Shown in pieces: positions 45,621 through 54,668 of a stretch of 64,000 bases of DNA. Below the pieces are notes generated by a model. The model did not search any database. It had not been told where the DNA came from and worked only from the letters and a program-made list of their open reading frames with translations. A program made the position numbers and the translations under genes. Source of the stretch: a bacterium (GTDB lineage: Bacteria > Pseudomonadota > Alphaproteobacteria > Rhodobacterales > Rhodobacteraceae); NCBI GenBank assembly GCA_016124195.1, contig WGOE01000006.1:186001-250000 (forward strand). Direction: 5' to 3'. Position 1 is the first letter of the stretch. Each line of letters opens with the position of its first letter.

Positions 45621-48600
45621 TCAGCCGGTCGGCAGGGACAGCGTTACAATCTGTCCGCCTTTGGAATACTGCACGCTGTTGTCGGTGATGGCACCGATGC
45701 GGCCGCCGTCCACGCTGTCGCCGACCTGCACCTTCTTCACCGCGCCATTGGCCTGACGCACCATGGCAAAGCGGGTGGAGGTCGTGCCGAACACCGCCAG
45801 CAGCGCCACCCGCGACCGGTTGAGCGCGTTCCGGGTGGTGGCCTGTTTGGCGACCGAGGCATTCGTGGGCAGTTCCGGCGCGCTGGTTGTCACTTCGGGC
45901 TCAGGTTCGGCCTCTGGCGTGACATTGCTGGCAACCTGAACCTCGTCCTTGACCGGTGGCTGGGCGAGGGCTGCTTCGACGGCCTGATCGACGGCCCGGT
46001 TCAGACCGCTCGGACGGGCCGGCGGGATCGGCGACGAGGACAGTGCAAAGCCATTGGCGGCCAGCGAGGCCGAAGCCGTCGTGACATCGGCGCCGGTATC
46101 GGCCGCGATGGGCGAGGGCAGGCCCTCTGGCCGGGCCTGCGGACGCAGGCTGGCAAGGCCGGTGTCGGCGTTCGCCTCGGTCAGGGCGCCTTGCGGGCCG
46201 GGGGGCGGCGCGAGGTCGGCGGGCCGGTCCTTGGGATGCTTGCCACGCAGGGTCGGGTCCTGCGGCAGGCTGACCGGTGCGACCTCTGTCGTGGCCGGCT
46301 GCGTGGCGGCCGGCGCTGTCGCATCGCCCGCGACGCCTGCGGCTGACCCACCCGCTGCCGGATCGGCCGCGGCTGGCGTGGCGGAAGCCGCGGCGGAAGC
46401 GGCGGCGGAATCGGCCACGGCGCTGACATCGGCGGATGGGGTGGCGGGCGGCGCGACAGGCGCCAGATCGGCCGGGCGGTCGGGCGGCAGCACCTTGGGC
46501 TTGCCCGCAATAAGCATAACGCCCTCAGGCGTCAGGATACCTTCGGGCGTTGGGACGATGTGGCCTTCTGCGTCGAACTTGTAGACCGTGCCATAGGGTG
46601 GAGGCGGAGGTTCTGCGGCAGGGCTCGCATCGGTACTTGGCGCGAGCTTTGGCAGCATCAGAGGCGTTGGTATCTTGGGTGGCGTGTCGGCCACGGCCAC
46701 CACGATCTTGTCTTGCGGGGAGGCCGGGGCGGGGGCGGCCGTTATCCCGGCACTGGCGACCTCGGTCTGCGGTGCAGGTTCGACGGCGGGCTTGGCGGCT
46801 GCCGCCTGCGGCGTGCTGACGGGCTCGGCTGCCGGCGCGGCTGTCGGAGCTGGTGTGGCATTGCTGGCGGGCAGGGCGGCTGCCCCGTCCGGGGTGACGC
46901 CGGTCGCCGCGGCGGTCGCCGCCGGTGCCGCCACCTCGGGTGCATTGGCCGCCATCTGGGGCTCAGCGGAGGCGGTGTTGCCCATGGCCTCGGTGGAGGA
47001 AGGGGCCTCGGTGGAGGAGGGTGCCTCGCCGGTTGAGGAGACCCCGGCGGCGGCGGGCGCATCCGTTGGCGTCGCGGGCTGAACTGCTGCGGTGGATGCG
47101 ACCGGCGGCGATGCGGGCTGACCCGAGCCATCCGGGGCCGCCATCGCGAGGCTGGTCGTTTCCGCCGCCGGCGCTGCGGCAACCGGCGCGGTCGGGGCGC
47201 TGCCTGCGGTCGTCGTTGCCTGATCGGTCGCGGTCGGGCTGTCCTGCGGCTTGGGCGATACGGCCTCGGTCGCGGTTGGGGTGGGCGCCTTGTCGGTCAG
47301 GGCCGCCGATTCGGAGGCCGGAGGCGTCCCCGCGCCGGTCGAATTGCTGCCCGCCATGAAATAGCTGGCCCAGGCCGCAACGACGACAAGCAAAAGGATC
47401 AGGATGAGCGTCAGGATCAGGCCAAGGTATTTCGGCTTGCCCCGGACCGGCACGGCCTTGCCGCCGAGACCGAGGCCGGGTTTGACGGCCGCGCGCTGGG
47501 TGGCCTCTTGCGCCTCCGGGCTGGCCGCGGTGGGCAGGGCCACCACATTGCGTTCGCGCTTGGCGCCCAGGATCCCAGGCGCCGTCACCAATGCGCCGAG
47601 AGTCTTGCCAGTCTTGGAGATGGCAGACTTTGGCTGGGTCGCGGCTTTGACCGGGAAGGGCAGGGTCTCGCGGGTGCCCGGACCTGCTGCCGGACGCGCC
47701 ATGCTGGGGCGCGGGACCGAGGGGCGTTGGACAGGGGCGGCCCCGACGGCGGGGGCTTTGCCTGCCGGGGCGGCAGCGGCCTTGGATGCGGCGGCCGCGA
47801 TGGCTGCGGTGCGGCGGCTGGCAAAAGCCGCGACGATCTCGGCGGCGGGAGCGGCCGGGATGTCATCCTTTTCATCCGGCGCAAGTGCTTCGGGGGCCAC
47901 ATCCATCGCCATCGGCGCTTCAGGCACGGGTTCGATCGCCTTGGCGGCGGCGGGTTTCGGTTCGGCAGGCTTGACCTCGGCGGGCTTGACCTCGGAAGGC
48001 TTGACCTCGGCGGGCGCGTCGAACGGCCGGGCGCCGGCGCCTGCTCCCCTTGCCGAAGGTTCGGCGATCCGGGGCGACAGGACGTCCGTCGCCGAGGGTG
48101 GCCTGGCCGGTGCAGGTGGCTCGGGCGGCGGCACAACGGTCTTGGCCGGTGCGGCAGGCGCATCGGCCAGACGGTCCGGCATCGGCGCTGGCCTGGGCGT
48201 CGGAGCCTCGACGACGGGTTCGAAGCTGGCCTTGACGGCCGGCGGTTCGGGGGCCCGTTCGACGGCCACCGATGGCACATCCACCGCGGGCACATTCACT
48301 GCCGGGGCAGGCATGGCGGGGGCCGGCATGGCGGGCGCGGAGGCAACCGGGGCGGGTTCGACCGGTGCGGGGTCGTGACGTGGTGCGGGTTCGGGTTCGG
48401 GCCTTGCGGCCGGAGCCGCCTGTTCGCCGCGCGGGAAATCGCGCGCGATCACCGTCACAGGGTCTGGATCGCGTTCGACCTTTTCCCCCTCGATCAGAAG
48501 CGTGGAGGAAATCGCGGTCGGGCCGAAGAACGGCTCGCCCAGGAAAGCGCCATTGTCGGGCACGCCGACAAAGCTGACCGGATTGAAGCGGTGTTCTGCG

Positions 48601-48986
48601 GCAAAGGCCTCGGCCTCTGCCAGGGTCTCCTTGGCCACGACGGCGACCTGAAGATCCGGCCCCGTACCCCACCAGTCATAGACCAGATCGTCCAGAGCAT
48701 AGGGCGTAAGCCCCTCCAGCGCGGCGCGAATCTGGCGCTTGCGCTTGGCAGCCTCCGGCCCGGGCGCCGTGACCTGGCGGTACAGGATCTGATCGTTGGG
48801 AATGATCAGCTTGGTGGTGATGCCGCGCGGCGACAGGCCCAGTGCGGTCGAGCGCAGATAGCTCAGCGCCTCCACAAGATCGGGCGCATCGAAGGATGTG
48901 GCCCCCACCTGGCTCCAGCCACGCGAGGTTCTGTGCAGCAATGTGACGAGCCCGTCACGAAAATCGAGTGCGAAGGAAGGTTTCAT
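45621..48986 (-). CDS. 1121-residue Ala/Pro-rich membrane protein with PilM/GspL-like and PilP/GspC-like ends
   Basis: The N-terminal 165 residues (SFALDFRDGLVTLLHRTSRG, KLIIPNDQILYRQVTAPG, RQIRAALEGLTPYALDDLVY) resemble the actin-like cytoplasmic domain of GspL/PilM. A long Pro/Ala/Glu-rich linker follows, one membrane helix at about 518-545, then about 500 residues of disordered Ala/Pro/Thr/Ser. The last 60 residues (VALLAVFGTTSTRFAMVRQA, VQVGDSVDGGRIGAITDNSV, GGQIVTLSLP) resemble the GspC/PilP homology domain. It would span from cytoplasm to periplasm as one chain. No other secretion or pilus genes are near. The open frame is continuous and codon bias is normal, so it is real; the role is inferred. 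Confidence 0.7.
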   Translation of the reverse strand: MKPSFALDFRDGLVTLLHRTSRGWSQVGATSFDAPDLVEALSYLRSTALGLSPRGITTKLIIPNDQILYRQVTAPGPEAAKRKRQIRAALEGLTPYALDDLVYDWWGTGPDLQVAVVAKETLAEAEAFAAEHRFNPVSFVGVPDNGAFLGEPFFGPTAISSTLLIEGEKVERDPDPVTVIARDFPRGEQAAPAARPEPEPAPRHDPAPVEPAPVASAPAMPAPAMPAPAVNVPAVDVPSVAVERAPEPPAVKASFEPVVEAPTPRPAPMPDRLADAPAAPAKTVVPPPEPPAPARPPSATDVLSPRIAEPSARGAGAGARPFDAPAEVKPSEVKPAEVKPAEPKPAAAKAIEPVPEAPMAMDVAPEALAPDEKDDIPAAPAAEIVAAFASRRTAAIAAAASKAAAAPAGKAPAVGAAPVQRPSVPRPSMARPAAGPGTRETLPFPVKAATQPKSAISKTGKTLGALVTAPGILGAKRERNVVALPTAASPEAQEATQRAAVKPGLGLGGKAVPVRGKPKYLGLILTLILILLLVVVAAWASYFMAGSNSTGAGTPPASESAALTDKAPTPTATEAVSPKPQDSPTATDQATTTAGSAPTAPVAAAPAAETTSLAMAAPDGSGQPASPPVASTAAVQPATPTDAPAAAGVSSTGEAPSSTEAPSSTEAMGNTASAEPQMAANAPEVAAPAATAAATGVTPDGAAALPASNATPAPTAAPAAEPVSTPQAAAAKPAVEPAPQTEVASAGITAAPAPASPQDKIVVAVADTPPKIPTPLMLPKLAPSTDASPAAEPPPPPYGTVYKFDAEGHIVPTPEGILTPEGVMLIAGKPKVLPPDRPADLAPVAPPATPSADVSAVADSAAASAAASATPAAADPAAGGSAAGVAGDATAPAATQPATTEVAPVSLPQDPTLRGKHPKDRPADLAPPPGPQGALTEANADTGLASLRPQARPEGLPSPIAADTGADVTTASASLAANGFALSSSPIPPARPSGLNRAVDQAVEAALAQPPVKDEVQVASNVTPEAEPEPEVTTSAPELPTNASVAKQATTRNALNRSRVALLAVFGTTSTRFAMVRQANGAVKKVQVGDSVDGGRIGAITDNSVQYSKGGQIVTLSLPTG

Positions 48987-49152
48987 GAGGAGCGTCTAGC
49001 ACAGCCATCAGATCGCCGGGAGAATTACCCCGATTTCGAGGCCTTCCTACAGCAGGATTTTGCCGAATGAAAGAAAAAGCCCAAGCCGCGCCAAGGATCG
49101 CTTGGACAGCGCCGTCTCATCGGGCAATGAGGTGTCATTCAAGGAGGTTTCC

Positions 49153-49869
49153 ATGCGCATTCTGTCCGTTCACACCCTGGCCGCCTTGGCCATGACGACC
49201 CTGGTCCTGACGCCGGCCGCTCTGCTGCCCGGCCAGGCCATGGCCGAGACGGCCGGCACGCTGACCGTCACCGGCAGCGCCACGATCAACGTGGTGCCCG
49301 ATCTGGCCACGATCTCGCTGGGGGTGACGACCACGGGTGCCACGGCGGCGGCGGCCATGTCGGCCAACAACGAGGCGGTTTCGGCCGTCATCTCGCGCCT
49401 GATCGCCACGCGGATCGCGGACCGCGACATTCAGACCTCGAGCCTGCAGGTCAGTCCGAACTGGGTGGCCAATGCCGATGGGACCGGGCAGGTGACCAAG
49501 GGATATACTGCCTCCAACATGCTGACGGTCAGGATCAAGGCGCTTGACCAGACCGGCGCGGTGCTGGACGCGGCCATCGCAGACGGGGCCAACACGCTGA
49601 ACGGATTGAGCTTTGGCCTGCAGGATCAGCGCCCGACCGAGGACGAGGCGCGCAAGGCCGCTGTCGCCGATGCGCTGGCGCGCGCCCGGCTTCTGGCCGA
49701 TGCGGCCGGGGCCAAGCTGGGCGCGATCCTGTCGATCAGCGAAGGCGGTGCGGGGGACATGACGCCCATGCCCATGTACAAGATGACCCGGGCCGATGCC
49801 GTGCCGGTTGCGGCGGGCGAGGTGGGGGTTTCGGCCTCGGTCACCATCGTTTGGCAACTGGCGCAGTAG
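49153..49869 (+). CDS. SIMPL-domain (DUF541) periplasmic protein
   Basis: A 238-residue protein with a signal peptide (MRILSVHTLAALAMTTLVLT, cut near QAMAE at about 31) and a SIMPL domain: LTVTGSATINVVPDLATISL, the DIQTSSLQVSPNW strand and the C-terminal EVGVSASVTIVWQL. The family includes E. coli YggE and BP26 of Brucella and forms periplasmic oligomers linked to oxidative stress. The ATG at 49153 follows AAGGAGG, so the longer upstream frame is rejected. Divergent from the 1121-residue gene. Confidence 0.9.
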   Translation: MRILSVHTLAALAMTTLVLTPAALLPGQAMAETAGTLTVTGSATINVVPDLATISLGVTTTGATAAAAMSANNEAVSAVISRLIATRIADRDIQTSSLQVSPNWVANADGTGQVTKGYTASNMLTVRIKALDQTGAVLDAAIADGANTLNGLSFGLQDQRPTEDEARKAAVADALARARLLADAAGAKLGAILSISEGGAGDMTPMPMYKMTRADAVPVAAGEVGVSASVTIVWQLAQ

Positions 49870-49873
49870 GGTG

Positions 49874-49907
49874 CCGTCCTGCCGGGCCGCGATGCCCGTC
49901 AGGACGG
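49874..49907. terminator. Hairpin between convergent genes
   Basis: CCGTCCTG pairs with CAGGACGG and an inner GGGC with GCCC, around a CGCGAT loop, making a 12-base-pair stem with a two-base internal loop. It fills the 44-base gap between the SIMPL and metY stops and could end both. There is no long T-run. Confidence 0.55.
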
Positions 49908-49913
49908 TTACGC

Positions 49914-51194
49914 TCAGGCGGTGGCCGCGGTCAGCGCCTGATCCAGATCTGCGATGATGTCGCGCAAATCCTCGATCCCGATCGACAGACGCACCAGATT
50001 GGGCGCCGCCCCCGCCGCCACTTGCTGTTCGGGCGACAGCTGGCGATGCGTGGTCGAGGCGGGATGGATGACAAGGCTGCGCGTGTCGCCGAGGTTCGCC
50101 ACGTGGCTGAAGAGTTTCAGACTGTCCACCAGCTTGACGCAGGCGTCATAGCCGCCCTTGATGGCAAAGGTGAAGAGCGCGCCCGCCCCGCCCGGCGTGA
50201 TCATCTTGGCGAGGTTGTGATAGGGTGACGATTTCAGGCCCGGATAAGTGACCTTCTCGACCCGCGGGTCCTGTTCCAGCCATTCGGCCACCGCTTGGGC
50301 ATTGGCCACGTGGCGCTCCATCCTGAGGGGCAGCGTCTCGATCCCCATCAGCGTGTAATGCGCGCCCTGCGGGTTCATCGTCATGCCTAGGTCGCGCAGG
50401 CCCACGGCGATGGAATGGAAGGTGAAGGCCATCGGCCCCAAGGCGGCATGGAAGTTCAGCCCGTGATAGGCGGGCTCGGGCGCGGCGAGCGAGGGGAACT
50501 TGCCCGAGGCCGACCAGTCGAACTTGCCCGAATCGACAACGACCCCGCCCGTCACCGTGCCATTGCCGGTCAGGTATTTGGTGGCCGAATGCACGACCAG
50601 CGTCGCGCCATGTTCGATCGGCCGGCAGAGGTAGGGCGTGGCGGTGGTGTTATCGACGATCAGCGGCAGGCCGGCATGGCCCGCCACCCGCGCCACGGCG
50701 TCGATGTCGGAAATCGCGCCGCCCGGGTTGCAGATCGTCTCGCAGAACAGCGCGCGCGTGTTTTCGTCGATCGCCGCCTCGATGGCGTTGAGGTCGTCGA
50801 AATCCACCAGCTTGGCCGACCAGCCGAACTTGCGGATCGTATTGGTGAATTGCTGGATCGTCCCGCCGTAGAGCCGGGTGGAGGCCACGATGTTGCAGCC
50901 CGGTTGCATCAGGGGAAACAGCGCCATCAGCTGCGCGGCATGGCCCGAGGAACAGCAGACTGCCCCCGCCCCGCCTTCAAGCGCCGCGACCCGGTTGGCC
51001 AGGGCCGAAACCGTGGGATTGGTCAGGCGCGAGTAGATATAGCCCACTTCCTGCAGGTTGAAGAGTTTGGCCGCGTGATCGGCATCGCGAAACACATAGG
51101 CCGTGGTCTGATAGATCGGCACTTGGCGCGCCCCGGTGGCGGGGTCGGGCTGGGTTCCGGCATGGACGGCAAGGGTGTTGAAGCCAAGGGTCAT
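49914..51194 (-). CDS. metY: O-acetylhomoserine aminocarboxypropyltransferase/sulfhydrylase
   Basis: A 426-residue PLP enzyme of the Cys/Met metabolism family. It starts MTLGFNTLAVHAGTQPDPAT and shows YIYSRLTNPTVSALANRVAALEG split around residue 50, the PLP-binding Asp in LIVDNTTATPYL and the Schiff-base Lys in VHSATKYLTGNGT (about 206). It makes homocysteine from O-acetylhomoserine and sulfide. The ATG at 51194 follows AGGAGG. Cystathionine gamma-synthase is less likely because of the length and the insertion pattern. Confidence 0.92.
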   Translation of the reverse strand: MTLGFNTLAVHAGTQPDPATGARQVPIYQTTAYVFRDADHAAKLFNLQEVGYIYSRLTNPTVSALANRVAALEGGAGAVCCSSGHAAQLMALFPLMQPGCNIVASTRLYGGTIQQFTNTIRKFGWSAKLVDFDDLNAIEAAIDENTRALFCETICNPGGAISDIDAVARVAGHAGLPLIVDNTTATPYLCRPIEHGATLVVHSATKYLTGNGTVTGGVVVDSGKFDWSASGKFPSLAAPEPAYHGLNFHAALGPMAFTFHSIAVGLRDLGMTMNPQGAHYTLMGIETLPLRMERHVANAQAVAEWLEQDPRVEKVTYPGLKSSPYHNLAKMITPGGAGALFTFAIKGGYDACVKLVDSLKLFSHVANLGDTRSLVIHPASTTHRQLSPEQQVAAGAAPNLVRLSIGIEDLRDIIADLDQALTAATA

Positions 51195-51286
51195 GGTATC
51201 CTCCTGGAAGATCGCCCCGACGCTAGGGCAGCCGCGCCAGCAGAGCAATCGCTAATGCGCCTTCCTCTCGAGGCTTGCGGCCCTTG

Positions 51287-52498
51287 TCAGGCCGACAGCG
51301 CCGAATAGGCGGTGCGTCCCGCAACCAGCGTCAGGCGCGGGGCGGGGGTGCCGCCTTCGGGCCAGTCGATCAGCACCAGATCGGCGCGCCGGCCCGCGGC
51401 AATCTCGCCTCGATCTGCCAGGCCCGAGGCGCGGGCCGGATGGGTCGAGACCAGCTTCCACAGGTCGGGCAGGCTGGCGCCGCTGTCGGCCCGCAGCCGC
51501 GCCACCGCCGTCAGCATCGCAGGGTAGAAGTAATCCGAGGCGAGGATGTCGCACAGCCCGCGCCCGATCATCTCGGCCGCGCCGGGCGAGCCGAGGTGAC
51601 TGCCACCGCGCGCCGCATTGGGCGCGCCAAAGATGATCCAGTCGCCTTTCTCGCGCGCCGCAAGGGCCGCGGTCAGGTTCATCGGGAATTCGCAAAGCCG
51701 GGACCCGAGGCCGTGATAATATTCCCGCGTCTCGGCCCTGGTGTCGTCATGGCTGAGCATCGGGGCCCCCGCAGCCCGGGCAAGCGCCGCCACATTGGCG
51801 GTCACGCCCGGGACATCAGGCCGGCGCTGCCAGATGGCGGCGATCAATTCGACATAATCGGGCTGGCTCAGGCCCGAGCGTTTGGCGCGGTCGGCCACCT
51901 TGGCAAAGAATTCGGGGCTGGACAGATCGGCCACCGGAAAGGCCGGGTCATGGTCGAAGGGGCGGTCCTGCAAGGCGGTGCCCGGATGCAGCACGGCCAT
52001 CGACGTATGGTCGTTGAAGGCCAGCGATGGCGCCAGCCGCCCGGCCAGCGCGCGCTCGATCAGGGGCAGGGCCTCGAAGCAAAAGGTCTCCCACCGCAGT
52101 TGCACGCGGTTTTCGACCGTCAGGCGGTGGGCGAGGCGGTCCAGCCCCTCCATCACCTCGGTCGCGCGCGTCAGCGACCGCAGGCCGGGCTCCCAGCTCA
52201 GCGTCAGGGCGTGATAGGCGGTGGCGATGCCATTGGCGGCCAGCTGGCGGTCGGTCTCGAACAGCGCGGCCTCGGTCGGAAAGAACACGTTGGGGCGCGG
52301 CATCAGCTGGCGTTCGAAAGCGTCGCCGTGGATATCGACCATGGCGGGGGCGAGGATCATCCCCGCCGCGTCGATCACCCGGGCGCCGTCGCGCGGCGCG
52401 TCCAGCCCGGTGATCGCCCCGCCCTCGATGCGTACCGAAACCCGTGCCAATCGGTCGGGAAGGATGACTTCGGCGCCTTCGATGATCAGGGCTTGCAT
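51287..52498 (-). CDS. phnM: Alpha-D-ribose 1-methylphosphonate 5-triphosphate diphosphatase (PhnM-type)
   Basis: A 403-residue amidohydrolase-fold protein. The metal site begins MVDIHGDAFERQLMPRPNVF (about 55), with later LAFNDHTS, LSHDDTRAE and LASDYFYPAML. These are PhnM features; the enzyme removes pyrophosphate from ribose methylphosphonate triphosphate in the C-P lyase pathway. In this window it is an orphan: no phnGHIJKL genes, transporter or phosphonate regulator lie near. A phn operon could be elsewhere, or the enzyme may act on another substrate. Confidence 0.88.
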   Translation of the reverse strand: MQALIIEGAEVILPDRLARVSVRIEGGAITGLDAPRDGARVIDAAGMILAPAMVDIHGDAFERQLMPRPNVFFPTEAALFETDRQLAANGIATAYHALTLSWEPGLRSLTRATEVMEGLDRLAHRLTVENRVQLRWETFCFEALPLIERALAGRLAPSLAFNDHTSMAVLHPGTALQDRPFDHDPAFPVADLSSPEFFAKVADRAKRSGLSQPDYVELIAAIWQRRPDVPGVTANVAALARAAGAPMLSHDDTRAETREYYHGLGSRLCEFPMNLTAALAAREKGDWIIFGAPNAARGGSHLGSPGAAEMIGRGLCDILASDYFYPAMLTAVARLRADSGASLPDLWKLVSTHPARASGLADRGEIAAGRRADLVLIDWPEGGTPAPRLTLVAGRTAYSALSA

Positions 52499-52558
52499 GG
52501 CGTCTCCTGTGCTTCGGGCCTGCAGCGCCCGGGTATCATGACACGGCAGGGAAGGGGG

Positions 52559-53545
52559 CTAGCGCAGCCAGAGCCCCTCGCGCTTGAGTGTATTGCGGAT
52601 CGACTGTTCGCGCGGGGGCAGGTTGGCCCGGTCAAACAGCGCCCGCGCCGCATGGCCCTTGCGCTGATAGATCATGCGGCGGAAGGGCTCGTACTCCTTC
52701 AGCACCTTCTTGATGGCGTTGGGCGCCGCCACCTCTTCCAGCACCGCCACGGCCTGATCGCTTTCGCGGGCGTAAAGCAGGGGCAGCGTGCGGTAATGGC
52801 AGGTCACGTCGCCGTCGAGCCCGGCAAGCTCGGGCCCCGGCCGCCCACCGCCAAGCGCGTGGATGACCAGCGGCAGGGCCACCTGATCGAGCCAGGGGTT
52901 CATCTCCTGGCAGACCAGCGTGGCGGGGGGATCGTCGCGGATCGTGCGGGCATAATCGGCAAAGCGGCGGCCGAATTCGGCCGGGCTTTGGTGAAAGAAC
53001 CAGCCCGCGTTGAAATAGAGATAGCGCCGCCAGTATTCGTCCGGCTGGTCCAGGTCGAGCGAACCCGCGAAATCCAGTCCGAAACGGTCGTAAAGCGATT
53101 TCCAGATGGCGCCGTAGCCCGGCCCGTACAGCTCGATCTGCGGCCAGGTGCCTTCGCGCCGCATCGAGGCGGCGGGCCGTGCGAAGTCAAAACGCAGCCG
53201 GTCGAAGGGCGCAAGGATCAGCGTGTCGGTGTCCAGAAACAGAAAGGGTGCCTCGGGCAGGGCGGCCAGGGCCTCGATCTTGTTGCCGTAAGGATAGGCC
53301 TGCCCGAAGAACCGGTTTTCAAAGGGCAGGAAGGTGGCACCCAGATCGGCCAGAAGGCCGCGCACCGCGGGTTCGTGGATGCGCGGATCGGTTTGCCAGA
53401 GCGGGCCGGGCTGCGGTTCGGCGATGAAGATCTGCCCGGGGAAATCGGGGTCGCGGGCACGCAGCGAGGCCACCAGCAGAGCCGCCTCATAGGCCAGCCG
53501 CCCGCCTTGGCCGATCGCCAGAATGTTGAAGACCTGCCGCGCCAT
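52559..53545 (-). CDS. Putative GT-A-fold glycosyltransferase-like protein
   Basis: A 328-residue protein I do not assign to a named family. It begins FNILAIGQGGRLAYEAALLV and has a DxD-like motif in FLFLDTDTLILAPFDRL (about residue 109), typical for metal-binding GT-A glycosyltransferases such as GT8. Conserved-looking NAGWFFH and QEMNPWLDQVALP segments follow, as in the acceptor end of those enzymes. The ATG at 53545 follows GGAAGGG. It lies between ddaH and phnM on the same strand but shares no obvious pathway with them. Confidence 0.6.
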   Translation of the reverse strand: MARQVFNILAIGQGGRLAYEAALLVASLRARDPDFPGQIFIAEPQPGPLWQTDPRIHEPAVRGLLADLGATFLPFENRFFGQAYPYGNKIEALAALPEAPFLFLDTDTLILAPFDRLRFDFARPAASMRREGTWPQIELYGPGYGAIWKSLYDRFGLDFAGSLDLDQPDEYWRRYLYFNAGWFFHQSPAEFGRRFADYARTIRDDPPATLVCQEMNPWLDQVALPLVIHALGGGRPGPELAGLDGDVTCHYRTLPLLYARESDQAVAVLEEVAAPNAIKKVLKEYEPFRRMIYQRKGHAARALFDRANLPPREQSIRNTLKREGLWLR

Positions 53546-53599
53546 CGTGCCAACCCTTCCGCCGCCCCGCGCCATATCCCCGGAAGGCTGGCCGGAAAG

Positions 53600-54397
53600 T
53601 CAAGCCCTTGGCCTGAAGCGCAAGGACAGGCAGGACATGCCGCCGTCCAGTTTGGCACATTCCGAATTGCCGATCTCTTGCACGGCATAGCCAGCCTTGA
53701 CCAGGGCATCGCGGGTCCGCGGAAAGCCCGCCGGCACAAGGACCACATCGTTGAAGCGGATCGCATTGGCCGCGGCCTCTTCACCCTCGGCGGTGTGGAT
53801 GACCCGGTAGCCGGCAAAACAGCCCGAAGCGTCGAGCCGCGCCGTGGCCAGGATCGTCTCGCCGTCCAGAAGCGAGCAATCGGTCTTGAAATGCAACACT
53901 CCCGGCGGCGTTATGACCTCGCGCACCTTATGCCCCCAATCGGCCACCTTCCGGGTCAGTTCGGCGATCCCGGCAGCATTGGTCCGCGCCGAGCGGCCCA
54001 CCAGGACCTCGGTCTCGGTGGTCAGGATGTCGCCGCCCTCGATGAAGCTGTCAGCGCCGTCGATGCGCCGCACCTCGCCGTAAAGTGCCGCAAGATGCGG
54101 CGCCATTTCGGCCGCCTCGCCCAGACGCGAGGGCGCCCCCGGCCGCATCACGATGGCACCTTCGGGCAGGCACAGCGCCGTGTCCTCGACGAAGACCGAG
54201 TCCGGAAAGGCCTCGAGCGGATCAAGCTCCACCACGACCGCCCCGGTCGCGCGCAGGGCCGCCACGTAATCGGCATGATGGCGCCGCATCAGGTCAAGCG
54301 AGGGCGTGCCCGTGTCCACCGCCCGCAGGCCGTTGACGATGGAGGCCGCCGGGCGGCGGGTGATCGCATGGGTGAAGCGGAAGGACCGGTCTGACAT
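53600..54397 (-). CDS. ddaH: Dimethylarginine dimethylaminohydrolase
   Basis: A 265-residue amidinotransferase-fold enzyme. Family residues are in order: VFVEDTALCLPEGAIVMRPG, FIEGGDILTTETEVLVGRS, the catalytic His in GVLHFKTDCSLLDG (about 164) and the nucleophilic Cys in IGNSECAKLDGGMSCLSLRF (about 251). It hydrolyses methylated arginines to citrulline and a methylamine. Start at 54397 (MSDRSFRF) chosen from the family; an upstream ATG would run toward the tRNA. Arginine deiminase is less likely on length. Confidence 0.9.
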   Translation of the reverse strand: MSDRSFRFTHAITRRPAASIVNGLRAVDTGTPSLDLMRRHHADYVAALRATGAVVVELDPLEAFPDSVFVEDTALCLPEGAIVMRPGAPSRLGEAAEMAPHLAALYGEVRRIDGADSFIEGGDILTTETEVLVGRSARTNAAGIAELTRKVADWGHKVREVITPPGVLHFKTDCSLLDGETILATARLDASGCFAGYRVIHTAEGEEAAANAIRFNDVVLVPAGFPRTRDALVKAGYAVQEIGNSECAKLDGGMSCLSLRFRPRA

Positions 54398-54469
54398 CTG
54401 GTCACCTTGTGCAAGCATGGGTCGGGCCATTGCCCTGCCGCATCTTGCCTCGGCAATAAACCGGTAGAA

Positions 54470-54553
54470 TGGTGGGCGACCCTGGAATCGAACCAGGCAT
54501 GAGTCGCCTCGGCGGAGTTACAGTCCGCTGCCACACCTTGTAGCATGTCGCCC
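54470..54553 (-). tRNA. tRNA-Tyr (GTA anticodon)
   Basis: The minus strand folds as a class II tRNA: acceptor GGGCGAC/GTCGCCC, D stem GCTA/TGGC, anticodon stem GCGGA/TCCGC with loop CTGTAAC, a GAG/CTC long variable arm, T stem CCTGG/CCAGG with loop TTCGATT, discriminator A and an encoded CCA. The anticodon GTA reads Tyr codons, and a long variable arm is normal for bacterial tRNA-Tyr. It lies between ddaH and the rlmB-type gene. Confidence 0.96.
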
Positions 54554-54668
54554 ACTGATCGGGGGGAATAAACAAGGGCCGCAGGGGCGTCAAGGGGGCC
54601 AATTCGAATGGTTTGGCCTTGCACGACCGGCGCGGCAGGGCCAAATGAAGCGCAGATGTGAGGGACCC

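Noticed and set aside
51275-54394. A 1039-codon open frame on the plus strand across phnM, the glycosyltransferase-like gene and ddaH
   Set aside because: It is antisense to three well-supported genes, has no family resemblance and is rich in Arg/Gly/Pro as expected from reading GC-rich DNA in the wrong frame.
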